In this document: in pieces, positions 20,009 to 29,515 of the stretch
How the letters are laid out: each line of letters opens with the position of its first letter
How positions within the stretch are numbered: position 1 is the stretch's first letter
DNA from: Candidatus Aenigmarchaeota archaeon LH_S6
GTDB lineage: Archaea; Aenigmatarchaeota; Aenigmatarchaeia; QMZS01
Direction of reading: 5' to 3'
Assembly (NCBI GenBank): GCA_023659935.1
Contig: JAGXOK010000004.1
Location: forward strand, 1-45,701
DNA length: 45,701 nucleotides
Made by a program: the position numbers and the translations under genes
The notes under the pieces: generated by a model
Databases searched by the model: none
What the model was told of the DNA's origin: nothing
Seen by the model: the letters and a program-made list of their open reading frames with translations, nothing else

Positions 20009-20343
20009 AACAGGTAATTCTTGTTAGGAAAGATTTAAAATTAGGTAAAGGGAAGATTGGATCTCAGGTTGCCCACGCAAGTTTAGGGGCTTATAGAAGA
20101 ACAGAAAAAAAGAGAAGAGAGGAGTGGGATAAAGAAGGAAGTAAAAAAATTGTTTTGAAAGTTGAAGACGAATCCAAATTAATTAAATTTCAGGAAATTG
20201 CAAGAGAAAAGAAACTCTCAAATTTTCTTGTTATAGATGCTGGGCTGACACAGGTTCCGAGAGCAACAATCACTTCTTTAGGGATTGGTCCAGCAGAGGA
20301 CGAAAAAATTGATGAAATTGTTAAAGATTTAAAACTTCTATAA
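20005..20343 (+). CDS. pth2: Peptidyl-tRNA hydrolase, archaeal/Pth2 type
   Basis: KQVILVRKDLKLGKGKIGSQVAHASLGAY... DAGLTQVPRATITSLGIGPA. Confidence 0.95.
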   Translation: MKQVILVRKDLKLGKGKIGSQVAHASLGAYRRTEKKRREEWDKEGSKKIVLKVEDESKLIKFQEIAREKKLSNFLVIDAGLTQVPRATITSLGIGPAEDEKIDEIVKDLKLL

Positions 20344-20383
20344 TGAAGTTTTTTAAAAAAAGGCTTCAGCCAAAAAAAGAACT

Positions 20384-21106
20384 ATGTTATATTTAATAGG
20401 ACTCGGTCTCTGGGATGAGAAAGATATACCTCTTAAAGGTCTGGAAATAGCAAAAAAATGTGATAAAATTTTTATTGAGAAATATACAAGTTTCTGGAAT
20501 GGTAATCTAAAAAGTTTAGGTATAAAAGTAGAGGAATTAAAGAGGGAAGACCTGGAAGATAATATTAATAAAATTCTAAAAGATGCTAAGAAAAAAGATG
20601 TTGCCTTGTTAGTTCCAGGAGACCCTCTAATCGCAACAACCCACATTTCTATTTTAGTAGAAGCAAAGAAAAAAAATATTAGAACCAAAATAATCCATTC
20701 GAGTTCAATTTTTTCTGCTCTTGGGGAGACTGGACTGCAAATCTACAAATTCGGAAAAATTTCTACAATTCCTTTTTGTTATTCTAAGTCACCCTATAAA
20801 ATTCTGGAAGAAAATTTAAAACAGGAAGCCCATACTTTGTTTTTGCTGGATATAACAAAAGAAAAATTGATGAGTTGTGGTGAAGGGTTAAAAATCCTTC
20901 TTGATTTGGAAAATAAATTCAGGAAAAAACTAATTTCAAAAGAAACAGAAATACTTGTCTTTTGCAAAGTTGGAAGTGAGGAACAAGTTTTAAAATATGA
21001 TAAAATAGGAAAATTGCTTAATTTAAACTGCTCTCCCTGTGTTATTGTTGTCCCAGGAAAATTACACTTTCTTGAGAGAGAATCTTTGACTTCTTTAAAA
21101 ACTTAA
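20384..21106 (+). CDS. dphB: Diphthine synthase
   Basis: MLYLIGLGLWDEKDIPLKGLEIAKKCDKIFIEKYTS...LVPGDPLIATTH. Confidence 0.93.
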   Translation: MLYLIGLGLWDEKDIPLKGLEIAKKCDKIFIEKYTSFWNGNLKSLGIKVEELKREDLEDNINKILKDAKKKDVALLVPGDPLIATTHISILVEAKKKNIRTKIIHSSSIFSALGETGLQIYKFGKISTIPFCYSKSPYKILEENLKQEAHTLFLLDITKEKLMSCGEGLKILLDLENKFRKKLISKETEILVFCKVGSEEQVLKYDKIGKLLNLNCSPCVIVVPGKLHFLERESLTSLKT

Positions 21107-21117
21107 AAATAATTTAT

Positions 21118-21359
21118 GCCCTTGTTGTCTAGTCCGGTCAAGGATACCGCCCTTTCGCAGTCATTCCTTCTTTTAAAAAAGAAGGTCTGACAACCTAAGG
21201 AAACAAATTTATGTATTACACGCAAATAGGGAAATCTGAGGTATGAGAAAGGTTTGAGACTTTAAAGTCTATGAAATGGAGATAGGCGGGGACCTGGGTT
21301 CAAAGGCATCCCTTTCCTTTTAGAAAAAGAAAAGATGTTTGGAAATCCCAGCAGGGGCA
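21118..21359 (+). tRNA. tRNA-Glu(TTC) split by two introns: 21158..21283 (126 nt, position 37/38) and about 21305..21345 (41 nt, T-loop)
   Basis: Acceptor GCCCTTG(21118-21124)/CAGGGGC(21352-21358); anticodon stem CCGCC(21147-21151)/GGCGG(21285-21289), loop CTTTCG|A; T stem CTGGG(21294-21298)/CCCAG(21347-21351), loop TTCAAA|T. Spliced length 75 nt. Confidence 0.87.
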
Positions 21360-21366
21360 ATCTAAT

Positions 21367-21810
21367 ATGAGTAAAGTAAAAATTTATGTACCTAAGGGTA
21401 TAAATGATGTTGGCTATAAAACAAAAGATTCTGTTGGTTATGATATCTGTTCACTTGAAAGGGTTAAAATTCAAGCAAAATCCAGTAGATTGGTAGATAC
21501 AGGAATAATAATCAGAACTGACCAAAAAGATTTTTTCCCTGCGATATTTATCAGAAGTTCTCTCCCAGTTAAGAAAAATCTGATAATGCTAAATTCTGTA
21601 GGAGTTATTGATTTAGATTATTGCGGAGAAAAAGATTCAATAAAACTGAATCTTTATAATATAGGAGAAAAAGAAGTTGTCATTGAAAAAGGAGAGAGAA
21701 TAGGGCAGATTGTTTTTTTGAGATTTGAGAGACCTGAATTAGAGGAAGTTTCTGATATTGAAATATTTGAAAAAAATAGCAGAGGGGGTTTTGGAAGCAC
21801 AGATAAATAA
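21367..21810 (+). CDS. dut: dUTPase
   Basis: DSVGYDICS, RSSLPVKKNLIMLNSVGVIDLDYCGE, RGGFGSTDK motifs. Confidence 0.85.
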   Translation: MSKVKIYVPKGINDVGYKTKDSVGYDICSLERVKIQAKSSRLVDTGIIIRTDQKDFFPAIFIRSSLPVKKNLIMLNSVGVIDLDYCGEKDSIKLNLYNIGEKEVVIEKGERIGQIVFLRFERPELEEVSDIEIFEKNSRGGFGSTDK

Positions 21811-22386
21811 CTATTTTCCTTGTCCTCTTTTTGTTCCAATATTTGGCCTGATTTTTTCAGCACCTTTACCTTTCTTCGTTAGACCTCTGGATTTTTTACC
21901 TGCAGAAGTTAAACCCCTTAAAACCCTATTCTTGTTTTTCCTTGAGAGAATCCAGTTAATAGATTTATCATTTTTTATCTGGGGATGGTTTTTGTCAACT
22001 AAAATAACTTCGTACCATTTGCTTTTTCCATCTTCTCCAACCCAGTAAGAGTTAAGGACTTCTAAATTAGGAAATTTTTTTGCAATCCTTTCTTCTGAAA
22101 TAACCTGCTTGCTTTTTTTTGCTGGGATTCTTGTCCCAAGTTTTGAAGGCTTTCTTCCTTTTGTTACCCTCTTTCTTACTCTTGTTCCCTTTTTGATTTT
22201 TACTCTTACAACAACAAAACCCTGTTTTGCTTTATAACCCAAAGTCTTAGCCCTATCTATTCTTGTTGGCTTGTCTATTTTTGTGATAACTCTCTGTTTC
22301 CTGAAATCTATCAATTTCTCTTTGTATAACTTGTTTTCTTTGGGTTTTTTCCACGCTTTCTGAATATACTTGCTGAATACCACCAT
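21811..22386 (-). CDS. rpl15e: 50S ribosomal protein L15e
   Basis: L15e sequence including RVITKIDKPTRIDRAKTLGYKAKQGFVVVRVKIKKGTRVRKR. Confidence 0.95.
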   Translation of the reverse strand: MVVFSKYIQKAWKKPKENKLYKEKLIDFRKQRVITKIDKPTRIDRAKTLGYKAKQGFVVVRVKIKKGTRVRKRVTKGRKPSKLGTRIPAKKSKQVISEERIAKKFPNLEVLNSYWVGEDGKSKWYEVILVDKNHPQIKNDKSINWILSRKNKNRVLRGLTSAGKKSRGLTKKGKGAEKIRPNIGTKRGQGK

Positions 22387-22421
22387 AAAAATACTAAACT
22401 AATTAATATATTAGGTACATT

Positions 22422-22709
22422 ATGAACGCGGTAGTAAAGTTGATAATTGGTTTGCTGGTGGCAATAGCAGGAATAGCATGGTATGTGTATCACAGTGCTT
22501 TTGAAGCAGTGGAATTGGTAGACTCTCTTCTTAGTCTGGAGACAATTCTCGTTGGTTCAATAGGACTTATTTTACTAGTTATAGGAGTGCTTGTAGTCTG
22601 GATTGAAGCAGAAGAAATCAGGGATACAATGAAAGAGAAAAAAGCGAAGGAAAAGGAGAAAAAAGAAGTAAAAAAACCAAAAAAAACAAAGGAAACAAAG
22701 AAAAAATAA
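22422..22709 (+). CDS. Small membrane protein with Lys-rich tail
   Basis: Two hydrophobic segments then KEKKAKEKEKKEVKKPKK. Confidence 0.55.
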   Translation: MNAVVKLIIGLLVAIAGIAWYVYHSAFEAVELVDSLLSLETILVGSIGLILLVIGVLVVWIEAEEIRDTMKEKKAKEKEKKEVKKPKKTKETKKK

Positions 22710-22818
22710 TTTATTTTTCATTTTTAGATTTTTTAGTTTTTGTTTTATAGAGTAGATTTAGTCCTTAAGAAGTTAGGAATAGGTTTTTCAATCAATATTT
22801 TAATTTATCAGTTTATTT

Positions 22819-22917
22819 ATGGCTCAGAAGAAAATTACTGAAATAAATTTAAAGTTTGAGATTTTTGTTGAGGAAGAATTTAAAAAGAATGATAAACTTG
22901 GGTATAACTATGAGTAA
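22819..22917 (+). CDS. Short upstream ORF overlapping the hsdM start
   Basis: MAQKKITEINLKFEIFVEEEFKKNDKLGYNYE*; TAA (22915-22917) overlaps the ATGAGTAAC start at 22910. Confidence 0.35.
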   Translation: MAQKKITEINLKFEIFVEEEFKKNDKLGYNYE

Positions 22918-25351
22918 CTTTCAAGAAAAGATTAGTTTTATCTGGGATCTGGCAGATTTGCTGAGAGGTGTATATAAAAGAAATGAATATCAAAAAGTAA
23001 TCCTCCCTTTTATGGTTCTTAAACGATTTGACTGTGCTTTAAGGGATTCAAAAAAAGTAATTCTTGAAACTTATAATAGGTACAAAGATCAGTTTGAAAA
23101 TAAGGAACATGTTCTTCAAGATGCGGCAAAGGATAAAAAGGGAAATCCATTAGGGTTTTATAATAATTCGAAATATGATTTTAAAGCTCTGCTTGAAGAC
23201 CCGGAAAATATTGAACAGAATTTAATGCATTATCTTGACTGCTTTAGCAGCAATGTTCAGGATATTTTTGAGAACTTTAAAATTAAAGAGAGTATCAGAG
23301 AATTAGCTAAAGCAGATCTTTTATTTCGGCTAATTAAAAAATTCTCAGAATCAAAAGTTGACCTCCATCCAGATATTGTTTCTAATCACGAAATGGGAAC
23401 TATTTTTGAAGAGTTAATTAGAAAGTTTGCAGAGCAGTCAAATGTGGAAGCAGGAGAGTACTTTACTCCTAGGGATGTTGTTGGATTAATGACCAGGTTA
23501 ATTTTTGTTGAGAATGGCGAGAATCTGGAACAGAGGAATATTATCAAAACCGTGTATGACCCTGCCTGTGGTACAGGTGGCATGCTCACAAGTTGTGAAG
23601 ATTTTATCACGAGTATAAATAAGGAAGTTGATGTTGTTTTATTTGGACAAGAGGTCAATCCAGAGATTTATGCCATTTGTAAGGCAGATATGCTGATGAA
23701 AGGAGAGAACGATAAGAATATCAAGGGTCCTTTCAGCACGCTTTCAAAAGACCAATTCCCTGATAATAAATTTGATTTTATCATTTCTAATCCTCCTTAC
23801 GGTAGAAAATGGGAGCTGGATGCAGATGCAGTAAAAAACGAAGCTGAAAAGGGGTTTGAAGGAAGGTTTGGAGCGGGACTACCGCGGATAAATGACGGGC
23901 AGTTGTTATTCTTGCAGCACATGATTTCCAAGATGAAATTAAAGGAGAAATCAAGAGTTGCTGTGATTACAAACGGCTCACCTTTATTTACGGGGGATGC
24001 CGGACAGGGAGAAAGCGATATAAGAAAGTGGATGATTGAAAACGATTATGTTGAAGCAATAATTGCCTTGCCTGACCAGTTGTTTTTCAATACAGGCATC
24101 TATACATATATTTGGGTATTGACTAATGAAAAACCAACTGAGAGAGTTGGCAAAATACAGTTGATTGATGCTACTTCCTTTTTTAAAAAAATGCGGAAAA
24201 GTTTAGGGAAAAAAAGGAATGAGCTTTCTGCTGACGATATTAAGGAGATTGTTGAGTTGTATGACGATTTTGAAGAAAACAAATATTGTAAAATCTTTGA
24301 TAATGAAGCATTTGGCTATACTAAAGTTATTGTTAAAAGACCTTTGCAGTTGAATTATCAAGTCACAGAAGAAAGGCTGGAAAATCTTTATTCAATTCCT
24401 GTTTTTAGAAAATTGGCTGAGAGTAAGAAAAAGAATCCTGAATTAAAACTGAAAGAAGAAGAGGAAGGTAAGAAGAAACAGGAAGAGATTGTTAGTGCAT
24501 TAAAAAAGATTGGGAATAACTTATACAAGAATTGGAATGAATTTGAGAAAAATGTTAAAGAAGCATTGAAAGAGTTTGATTTATCACCAAATTTTATTAA
24601 AAATATTATTCGTGCTTTGTCTGAGCATGATGATTCTGCGGATTATGTTTTAGATGCCAAAGGCAAAAAACAGCCAGACTCAAATTTAAGAGATTCTGAG
24701 AAGGTTCCATTGAAGCAGGATATTGAAGAATATTTTGATAGAGAGGTTAAGCCTTATTATCCAGACGCATGGATGGACAGAAAAAAGGACAAGATTGGCT
24801 ATGAGATTAATTTCACTCAATATTTTTACGAATACGAGCCACCAAGACCTCTGGAAGAGATTGAAAAAGACATAAAAGAGGTTACTGGTGAGATTCAGGA
24901 GCTTTTGAAAGAGGAGTTTAGGTCTAAAACAAATCTAAAAATATCAACTCTTTATGTTTATACAGATGGAGGAAGTAGGGGTAATCCTGGTCCTTCAGCT
25001 ATAGGTATTGTCTTCTTTGATGAAAATAAAAACCAAATTGCAGAACACAAAGAATGTATTGGAGAGGGCACAAACAATCAAGCAGAATATAGGGCATTAA
25101 TCAAAGCTTTAGAATTAGCAACTGCACATTGTAGGAAAAAAATAACGTGTTTTCTTGATAGTGAACTAGTAGTTAGGCAACTGAGCGGGGCTTATAGAAT
25201 AAAAAATGAAAAATTAAGAGAATTATTTTATGTTATTAAAGACAAAGAAAAGGCATTTGAAGAGGTGGTTTATAATCACACAAAAAGGTCAAATAAATTC
25301 ATACACTATGCCGATAAATTAGTAAATGATGCCTTGGAGGGAAGGGAATAA
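22910..25351 (+). CDS. hsdM: Type I R-M methyltransferase HsdM with C-terminal RNase HI domain fusion
   Basis: N-terminal HsdM (FTPRDVVGLMTRL, DPACGTGGM, ISNPPYG); C-terminal YTDGGSRGNPGPSAIGIV / EGTNNQAEYRALIKALELA / CFLDSELVVRQLSG / HTKRSNKFIHYADKL = RNase HI D-E-D-D pattern, one ORF. Confidence 0.92.
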   Translation: MSNFQEKISFIWDLADLLRGVYKRNEYQKVILPFMVLKRFDCALRDSKKVILETYNRYKDQFENKEHVLQDAAKDKKGNPLGFYNNSKYDFKALLEDPENIEQNLMHYLDCFSSNVQDIFENFKIKESIRELAKADLLFRLIKKFSESKVDLHPDIVSNHEMGTIFEELIRKFAEQSNVEAGEYFTPRDVVGLMTRLIFVENGENLEQRNIIKTVYDPACGTGGMLTSCEDFITSINKEVDVVLFGQEVNPEIYAICKADMLMKGENDKNIKGPFSTLSKDQFPDNKFDFIISNPPYGRKWELDADAVKNEAEKGFEGRFGAGLPRINDGQLLFLQHMISKMKLKEKSRVAVITNGSPLFTGDAGQGESDIRKWMIENDYVEAIIALPDQLFFNTGIYTYIWVLTNEKPTERVGKIQLIDATSFFKKMRKSLGKKRNELSADDIKEIVELYDDFEENKYCKIFDNEAFGYTKVIVKRPLQLNYQVTEERLENLYSIPVFRKLAESKKKNPELKLKEEEEGKKKQEEIVSALKKIGNNLYKNWNEFEKNVKEALKEFDLSPNFIKNIIRALSEHDDSADYVLDAKGKKQPDSNLRDSEKVPLKQDIEEYFDREVKPYYPDAWMDRKKDKIGYEINFTQYFYEYEPPRPLEEIEKDIKEVTGEIQELLKEEFRSKTNLKISTLYVYTDGGSRGNPGPSAIGIVFFDENKNQIAEHKECIGEGTNNQAEYRALIKALELATAHCRKKITCFLDSELVVRQLSGAYRIKNEKLRELFYVIKDKEKAFEEVVYNHTKRSNKFIHYADKLVNDALEGRE

Positions 25352-26561
25352 TAATATGAAACTCAAACCATATCCAAAATATAAGGATTCGGGAATACAA
25401 TGGATTGGAAAGATTCCAGAGGGGTGGGGAGTGAGAAAGATAAAATTTGTTACTCAAGTTTATAGTGGTACAGATGGAAAAGATGAAGGCAACTTTCCAC
25501 TATATGGTGCAAACGGCATTATTGGAAAATGTAAAAGACCAACTTTTAAGGAAGAAAAGGTTATTATTGGTCGAGTAGGATCTTCAGGTGAAATAAATTA
25601 TGCTGAAGGCCATTATTGTGTTTCAGATAATGCGTTAGTACTTAATAATACAAAGAAAATAATATCAAAACATTTGTTTTATGCATTAAATATTATTGAT
25701 TTTTCTATTGATGTCACTCTTAATGCTCAGCCTTTATTAACCGCAACAAATGTAAAAAATAAATTTTTAGTTTTTCCTCCCTTCTCCGACCAAACCGCCA
25801 TCACAAACTTTTTAGATAAAAAAACTGCTAAAACTAATGTCCTGATTGAAAAAGACAAAAAACTAATCGCACTTCTGAAAGAAAAGCGAACCGCCATGAT
25901 AAATCGTGCTGTAACAAAAGGGCTTGACCCGAATGTAAAATTAAAGGATTCAGGAATAAAATGGATTGGGAAGATTCCGGAGGGGTGGGAAGTGAGAAAG
26001 TTGAAATTTAAGGAGACTGTAATAATGGGTCAATCTCCTGATTCAGAAAGTTATAATTATGATAATATAGGTTTTCCATTTTTACAGGGAAATGCAGATT
26101 TTTCAGAGTTCTACCCACAGCCTTCTACTTGGTGTGATAATGCAAATAAATATACGTTAAAGAATGCCATTCTATTATCTGTAAGGGCCCCAATAGGGGC
26201 TTTAAACATAGCGGATCAAAAATATGGAATTGGTAGGGGATTATGTGCAATTCGTGTGAAAATATCTAACTTGAAATATATTTATTATCAACTTATGACA
26301 TGTATAGACTATTTAAATAGCATAGGAACTGGTTCAACATACACTGCAATTTCAACAGAGGATGTAATGAATCTTCCAATGCGATATCCACCAAAACCAG
26401 AACAAACCGCCATCGCCAATTTTTTAGACAGAGCCACCGCTAAAATAGATAAAACAATAAAACTTATAGAACAAAAAGTCAATCTTTTAGAAGAATATAA
26501 AAAATCCTTAATTCATTATGTTGTTACAGGCAAGGTTGATGTAAGAGGAGTTGAAACATGA
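25326..26561 (+). CDS. hsdS: Type I R-M specificity subunit HsdS
   Basis: Two target-recognition halves, each opening with KDSGIxWIGKIPEGW; PPxxxQTAIxNFLD conserved ends. Confidence 0.93.
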   Translation: MMPWREGNNNMKLKPYPKYKDSGIQWIGKIPEGWGVRKIKFVTQVYSGTDGKDEGNFPLYGANGIIGKCKRPTFKEEKVIIGRVGSSGEINYAEGHYCVSDNALVLNNTKKIISKHLFYALNIIDFSIDVTLNAQPLLTATNVKNKFLVFPPFSDQTAITNFLDKKTAKTNVLIEKDKKLIALLKEKRTAMINRAVTKGLDPNVKLKDSGIKWIGKIPEGWEVRKLKFKETVIMGQSPDSESYNYDNIGFPFLQGNADFSEFYPQPSTWCDNANKYTLKNAILLSVRAPIGALNIADQKYGIGRGLCAIRVKISNLKYIYYQLMTCIDYLNSIGTGSTYTAISTEDVMNLPMRYPPKPEQTAIANFLDRATAKIDKTIKLIEQKVNLLEEYKKSLIHYVVTGKVDVRGVET

Positions 26562-29506
26562 AACATACAGACACTTCAGAAAAATCATTTCAAAATGATA
26601 TTATCAGTCATTTAGTCAGTACTGGTTATCATCAGAGAGGCAACCATAATTACAATAGAGCTTCCTGCATAGACCCTGAATTAACCTTAAAATTTATTCT
26701 GGATACTCAACCAAAAGAATGGAAAAAGTTTCAGAGGGTTTACGGAGAACAAGCAGAGCGAAAATTCTTTTATCGTTTGGTGAATGAAATTGATAAAAAA
26801 GGAACGATTAATGTTTTGAGAAATGGGTTTAAGGATGTTGGCTGCCACTTTGAATTATTCTATCCAAAACCAAATACACATAAAAATCCTGACTTGTTTG
26901 AGAAATTTGATAAAAATATTTTCTCTGTTATTAATGAATTAGAATACGAGCAGAAAGAAGATGGCAAGAGGCTGGATTTGGTTATTTCTATTAATGGACT
27001 GCCAATCATCACAATTGAACTAAAAGATACATTTTCCCAGGGTGTTGAGAGAGCAATAAAACAATACAGGAAAGAAAGAGACCCCAGAGAAAAAATCTTC
27101 CAGAGATGTTTTGTTCATTTTGCCATGAGCGATGAAAAGATATATATGGCAACGAAACTGGAAGGATCAAAAACTAGATTTCTACCTTTTAATAAGGGGC
27201 TTGAAAACCCGGAAGTAAATAAAAACGATTATAAAACCTCATACTTATACAACGATATTCTGCAGATAAACAAACTATCAAAATTGATCTCGAATTTCAT
27301 CTATATGGAAAAAAACGAGGATACAAGAGAAGTAAAACCTATTTTTCCAAGATACCATCAATTGGATTGTGTTAATCTCTTGTTAGCAGATGCAAAACCT
27401 GGTAAGAATTACCTGATTGAACATAGTAACGGAAGCGGGAAAACAAAAACCATTGCGTGGCTTTCACACGGCTTAATAAGTAAATTCAACAGCTTAGACA
27501 ACAGGGTTTATGATATGGTTATTGTTGTTTCTGACAGAAGAGTTATAGACAAGCAGCTTCAGAATCAAGTGCAATCTATTGAAAAAGTAAAGGGGATAGT
27601 AGAAAAAATAGAAAAACACTCTGAACAACTTAGAGAAGCATTGGAGACAGGAAGCAATATTGTTGTTACAACGCTACACAAATTCCCGTATATTTTAAAA
27701 GAGGTTAAAGACCTACCAAAACGGAACTATGCAGTAATAATTGATGAGGCACACTCTTCTCAAACTGGCACAATGGCAAGAGAAATGAAACAAGCTCTCA
27801 GCACGAATAGTCTTGAAGGGGCGGAAGCATTAGACAATGAAGGAATGGATGAAGTTAATGAAGAGATGGATGAAGTTGATGAGGAAATCCTTAAGGAAAT
27901 TGAATCTTACAGAAATCTGAAAAATATAAGTTTCTTCGCATTTACAGCCACTCCTAAAAGAAAAACCCTGGAGATGTTTGGAATGCCCGATGAATATGGG
28001 CATTATTACCCATTTCATAGATATACAATGAAACAAGCAATTGAAGAAGATTTTATTCTCGACGTTCTCAAGAATTATTTGACTTATCCAACCTACTTTA
28101 AATTAGTTAAGAAAATACAGGATGATCCCGAATATGATGAGAAAAAAGCCAAGAGATTACTAAGAAATTTTGTAGAGCAACATCCGGTAGCAATAGCAAG
28201 AAAAACAGACATCATGCTGAATCATTTCATGAGTTCTACAATCCATAAAATTAATGGCAAAGCCAGGGCAATGGTTGTGACAAGATCAAGACTCCATGCC
28301 GTATTATATAAAAAGGCATTTGACAAACTAATTAAGGAAAATAATTATTCAATTAAAAGCTTAGTGGCTTTTACAGGCGTAGTTAAACATGACGAACAGG
28401 AATACACAGAAAATTCTATGAATGATCTACCAGCTAAAAAGACAATTGAAAATGCATTTGAGGAAGACCCATACAAAATTTTAATTGTAGCTAATAAATA
28501 TAAGACTGGTTTTGATCAGCCATTATTACACACGATGTACGTTGACAAAATGTTAAATGGAATTACTGCAGTTCAAACTCTGTGCAGGGTAAATAGAATC
28601 TATCCACCACATAAGAATGATACCTTAATTCTGGATTTTGCAAACAAAACAGAGGTAATTCAAAAGGCGTTCCAGCCATATTATGAAACTACATTCCTTG
28701 AAGAAGCTACAGACCCGCATAAGTTGTATGAATTAGAGGAGAAATTATTGGATTATCAAGTATTTGATAAATCTGATATTGAAACTTTTGTTAAAGCATG
28801 GAAAAAAGGAGAACCACAACCTAAATTGCACAATATCTTAAGTCCTGTTGTAAATGAATTCAGGCAAAAAACTAAGAAAGAGCAGGTTGAATTCAAGAAA
28901 ACTCTGAGAAGGTATCAAAATATCTATTCTTTTCTATCACAACTTATTCCCTTTTCTGATATTAATCTGGAAAAGTTATTTATATTTGACAAATTCTTAA
29001 GCAAAAAACTCCCAACAATAAACAATCCTATTCCATTTAGTGTTTTACAGGATGTGGATATTGATTCATATCAAATTGTAAAGAAAGGTAAAAAAGAAAT
29101 AAAAATTGAATCTGAAGGAGAACTAAAACCCATCTCCGCTGGTGTTGGTGAATATGCTCCTGACATAAATGCAAAAATATCAAAAATCATTAAGGATCTT
29201 AACGATGCATTTGGGACTGATTTTACAGATGATGATAAAGTCTTCTTAGGCAGAGTAAAAGACAACCTTTTAGAGGACAAAGAACTAAAAAACAAGATAG
29301 AACATAACTCGAAGGAAAACGTAAATGTAATATTTCCTAAATATTTAGATAGAGAATTAAGTAAGCTCTTAAACAGCAACATGAATTCTTATAAAAAAAT
29401 AGTTGATAATGAAGAATTAAGGAAGAAAATTGAATCCGCCTTATTTGAGTTAGTATATTCCGAGTTTAATAAATACAAAAAGAAGTCTAATAAAAATTTT
29501 AAATAG
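26558..29506 (+). CDS. hsdR: Type I R-M restriction subunit HsdR
   Basis: N-terminal nuclease-like region (ITIELKDT), HSNGSGKTKTIAWLSHGL Walker A, VIIDEAHSSQTG, FFAFTATPK helicase motifs. Confidence 0.94.
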   Translation: MKHTDTSEKSFQNDIISHLVSTGYHQRGNHNYNRASCIDPELTLKFILDTQPKEWKKFQRVYGEQAERKFFYRLVNEIDKKGTINVLRNGFKDVGCHFELFYPKPNTHKNPDLFEKFDKNIFSVINELEYEQKEDGKRLDLVISINGLPIITIELKDTFSQGVERAIKQYRKERDPREKIFQRCFVHFAMSDEKIYMATKLEGSKTRFLPFNKGLENPEVNKNDYKTSYLYNDILQINKLSKLISNFIYMEKNEDTREVKPIFPRYHQLDCVNLLLADAKPGKNYLIEHSNGSGKTKTIAWLSHGLISKFNSLDNRVYDMVIVVSDRRVIDKQLQNQVQSIEKVKGIVEKIEKHSEQLREALETGSNIVVTTLHKFPYILKEVKDLPKRNYAVIIDEAHSSQTGTMAREMKQALSTNSLEGAEALDNEGMDEVNEEMDEVDEEILKEIESYRNLKNISFFAFTATPKRKTLEMFGMPDEYGHYYPFHRYTMKQAIEEDFILDVLKNYLTYPTYFKLVKKIQDDPEYDEKKAKRLLRNFVEQHPVAIARKTDIMLNHFMSSTIHKINGKARAMVVTRSRLHAVLYKKAFDKLIKENNYSIKSLVAFTGVVKHDEQEYTENSMNDLPAKKTIENAFEEDPYKILIVANKYKTGFDQPLLHTMYVDKMLNGITAVQTLCRVNRIYPPHKNDTLILDFANKTEVIQKAFQPYYETTFLEEATDPHKLYELEEKLLDYQVFDKSDIETFVKAWKKGEPQPKLHNILSPVVNEFRQKTKKEQVEFKKTLRRYQNIYSFLSQLIPFSDINLEKLFIFDKFLSKKLPTINNPIPFSVLQDVDIDSYQIVKKGKKEIKIESEGELKPISAGVGEYAPDINAKISKIIKDLNDAFGTDFTDDDKVFLGRVKDNLLEDKELKNKIEHNSKENVNVIFPKYLDRELSKLLNSNMNSYKKIVDNEELRKKIESALFELVYSEFNKYKKKSNKNFK

Positions 29507-29515
29507 TAAAATAAT

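Noticed and set aside
21758-22048. 96-aa plus-strand ORF overlapping dut and L15e
   Set aside because: Antisense to the clear rpl15e coding sequence and composition typical of its complement.
22700-22860. attL-like copy of the tRNA-Asn 3' end marking the left edge of the type I R-M island
   Set aside because: No convincing match to cgcctcaggaaggatt found by eye in this interval.
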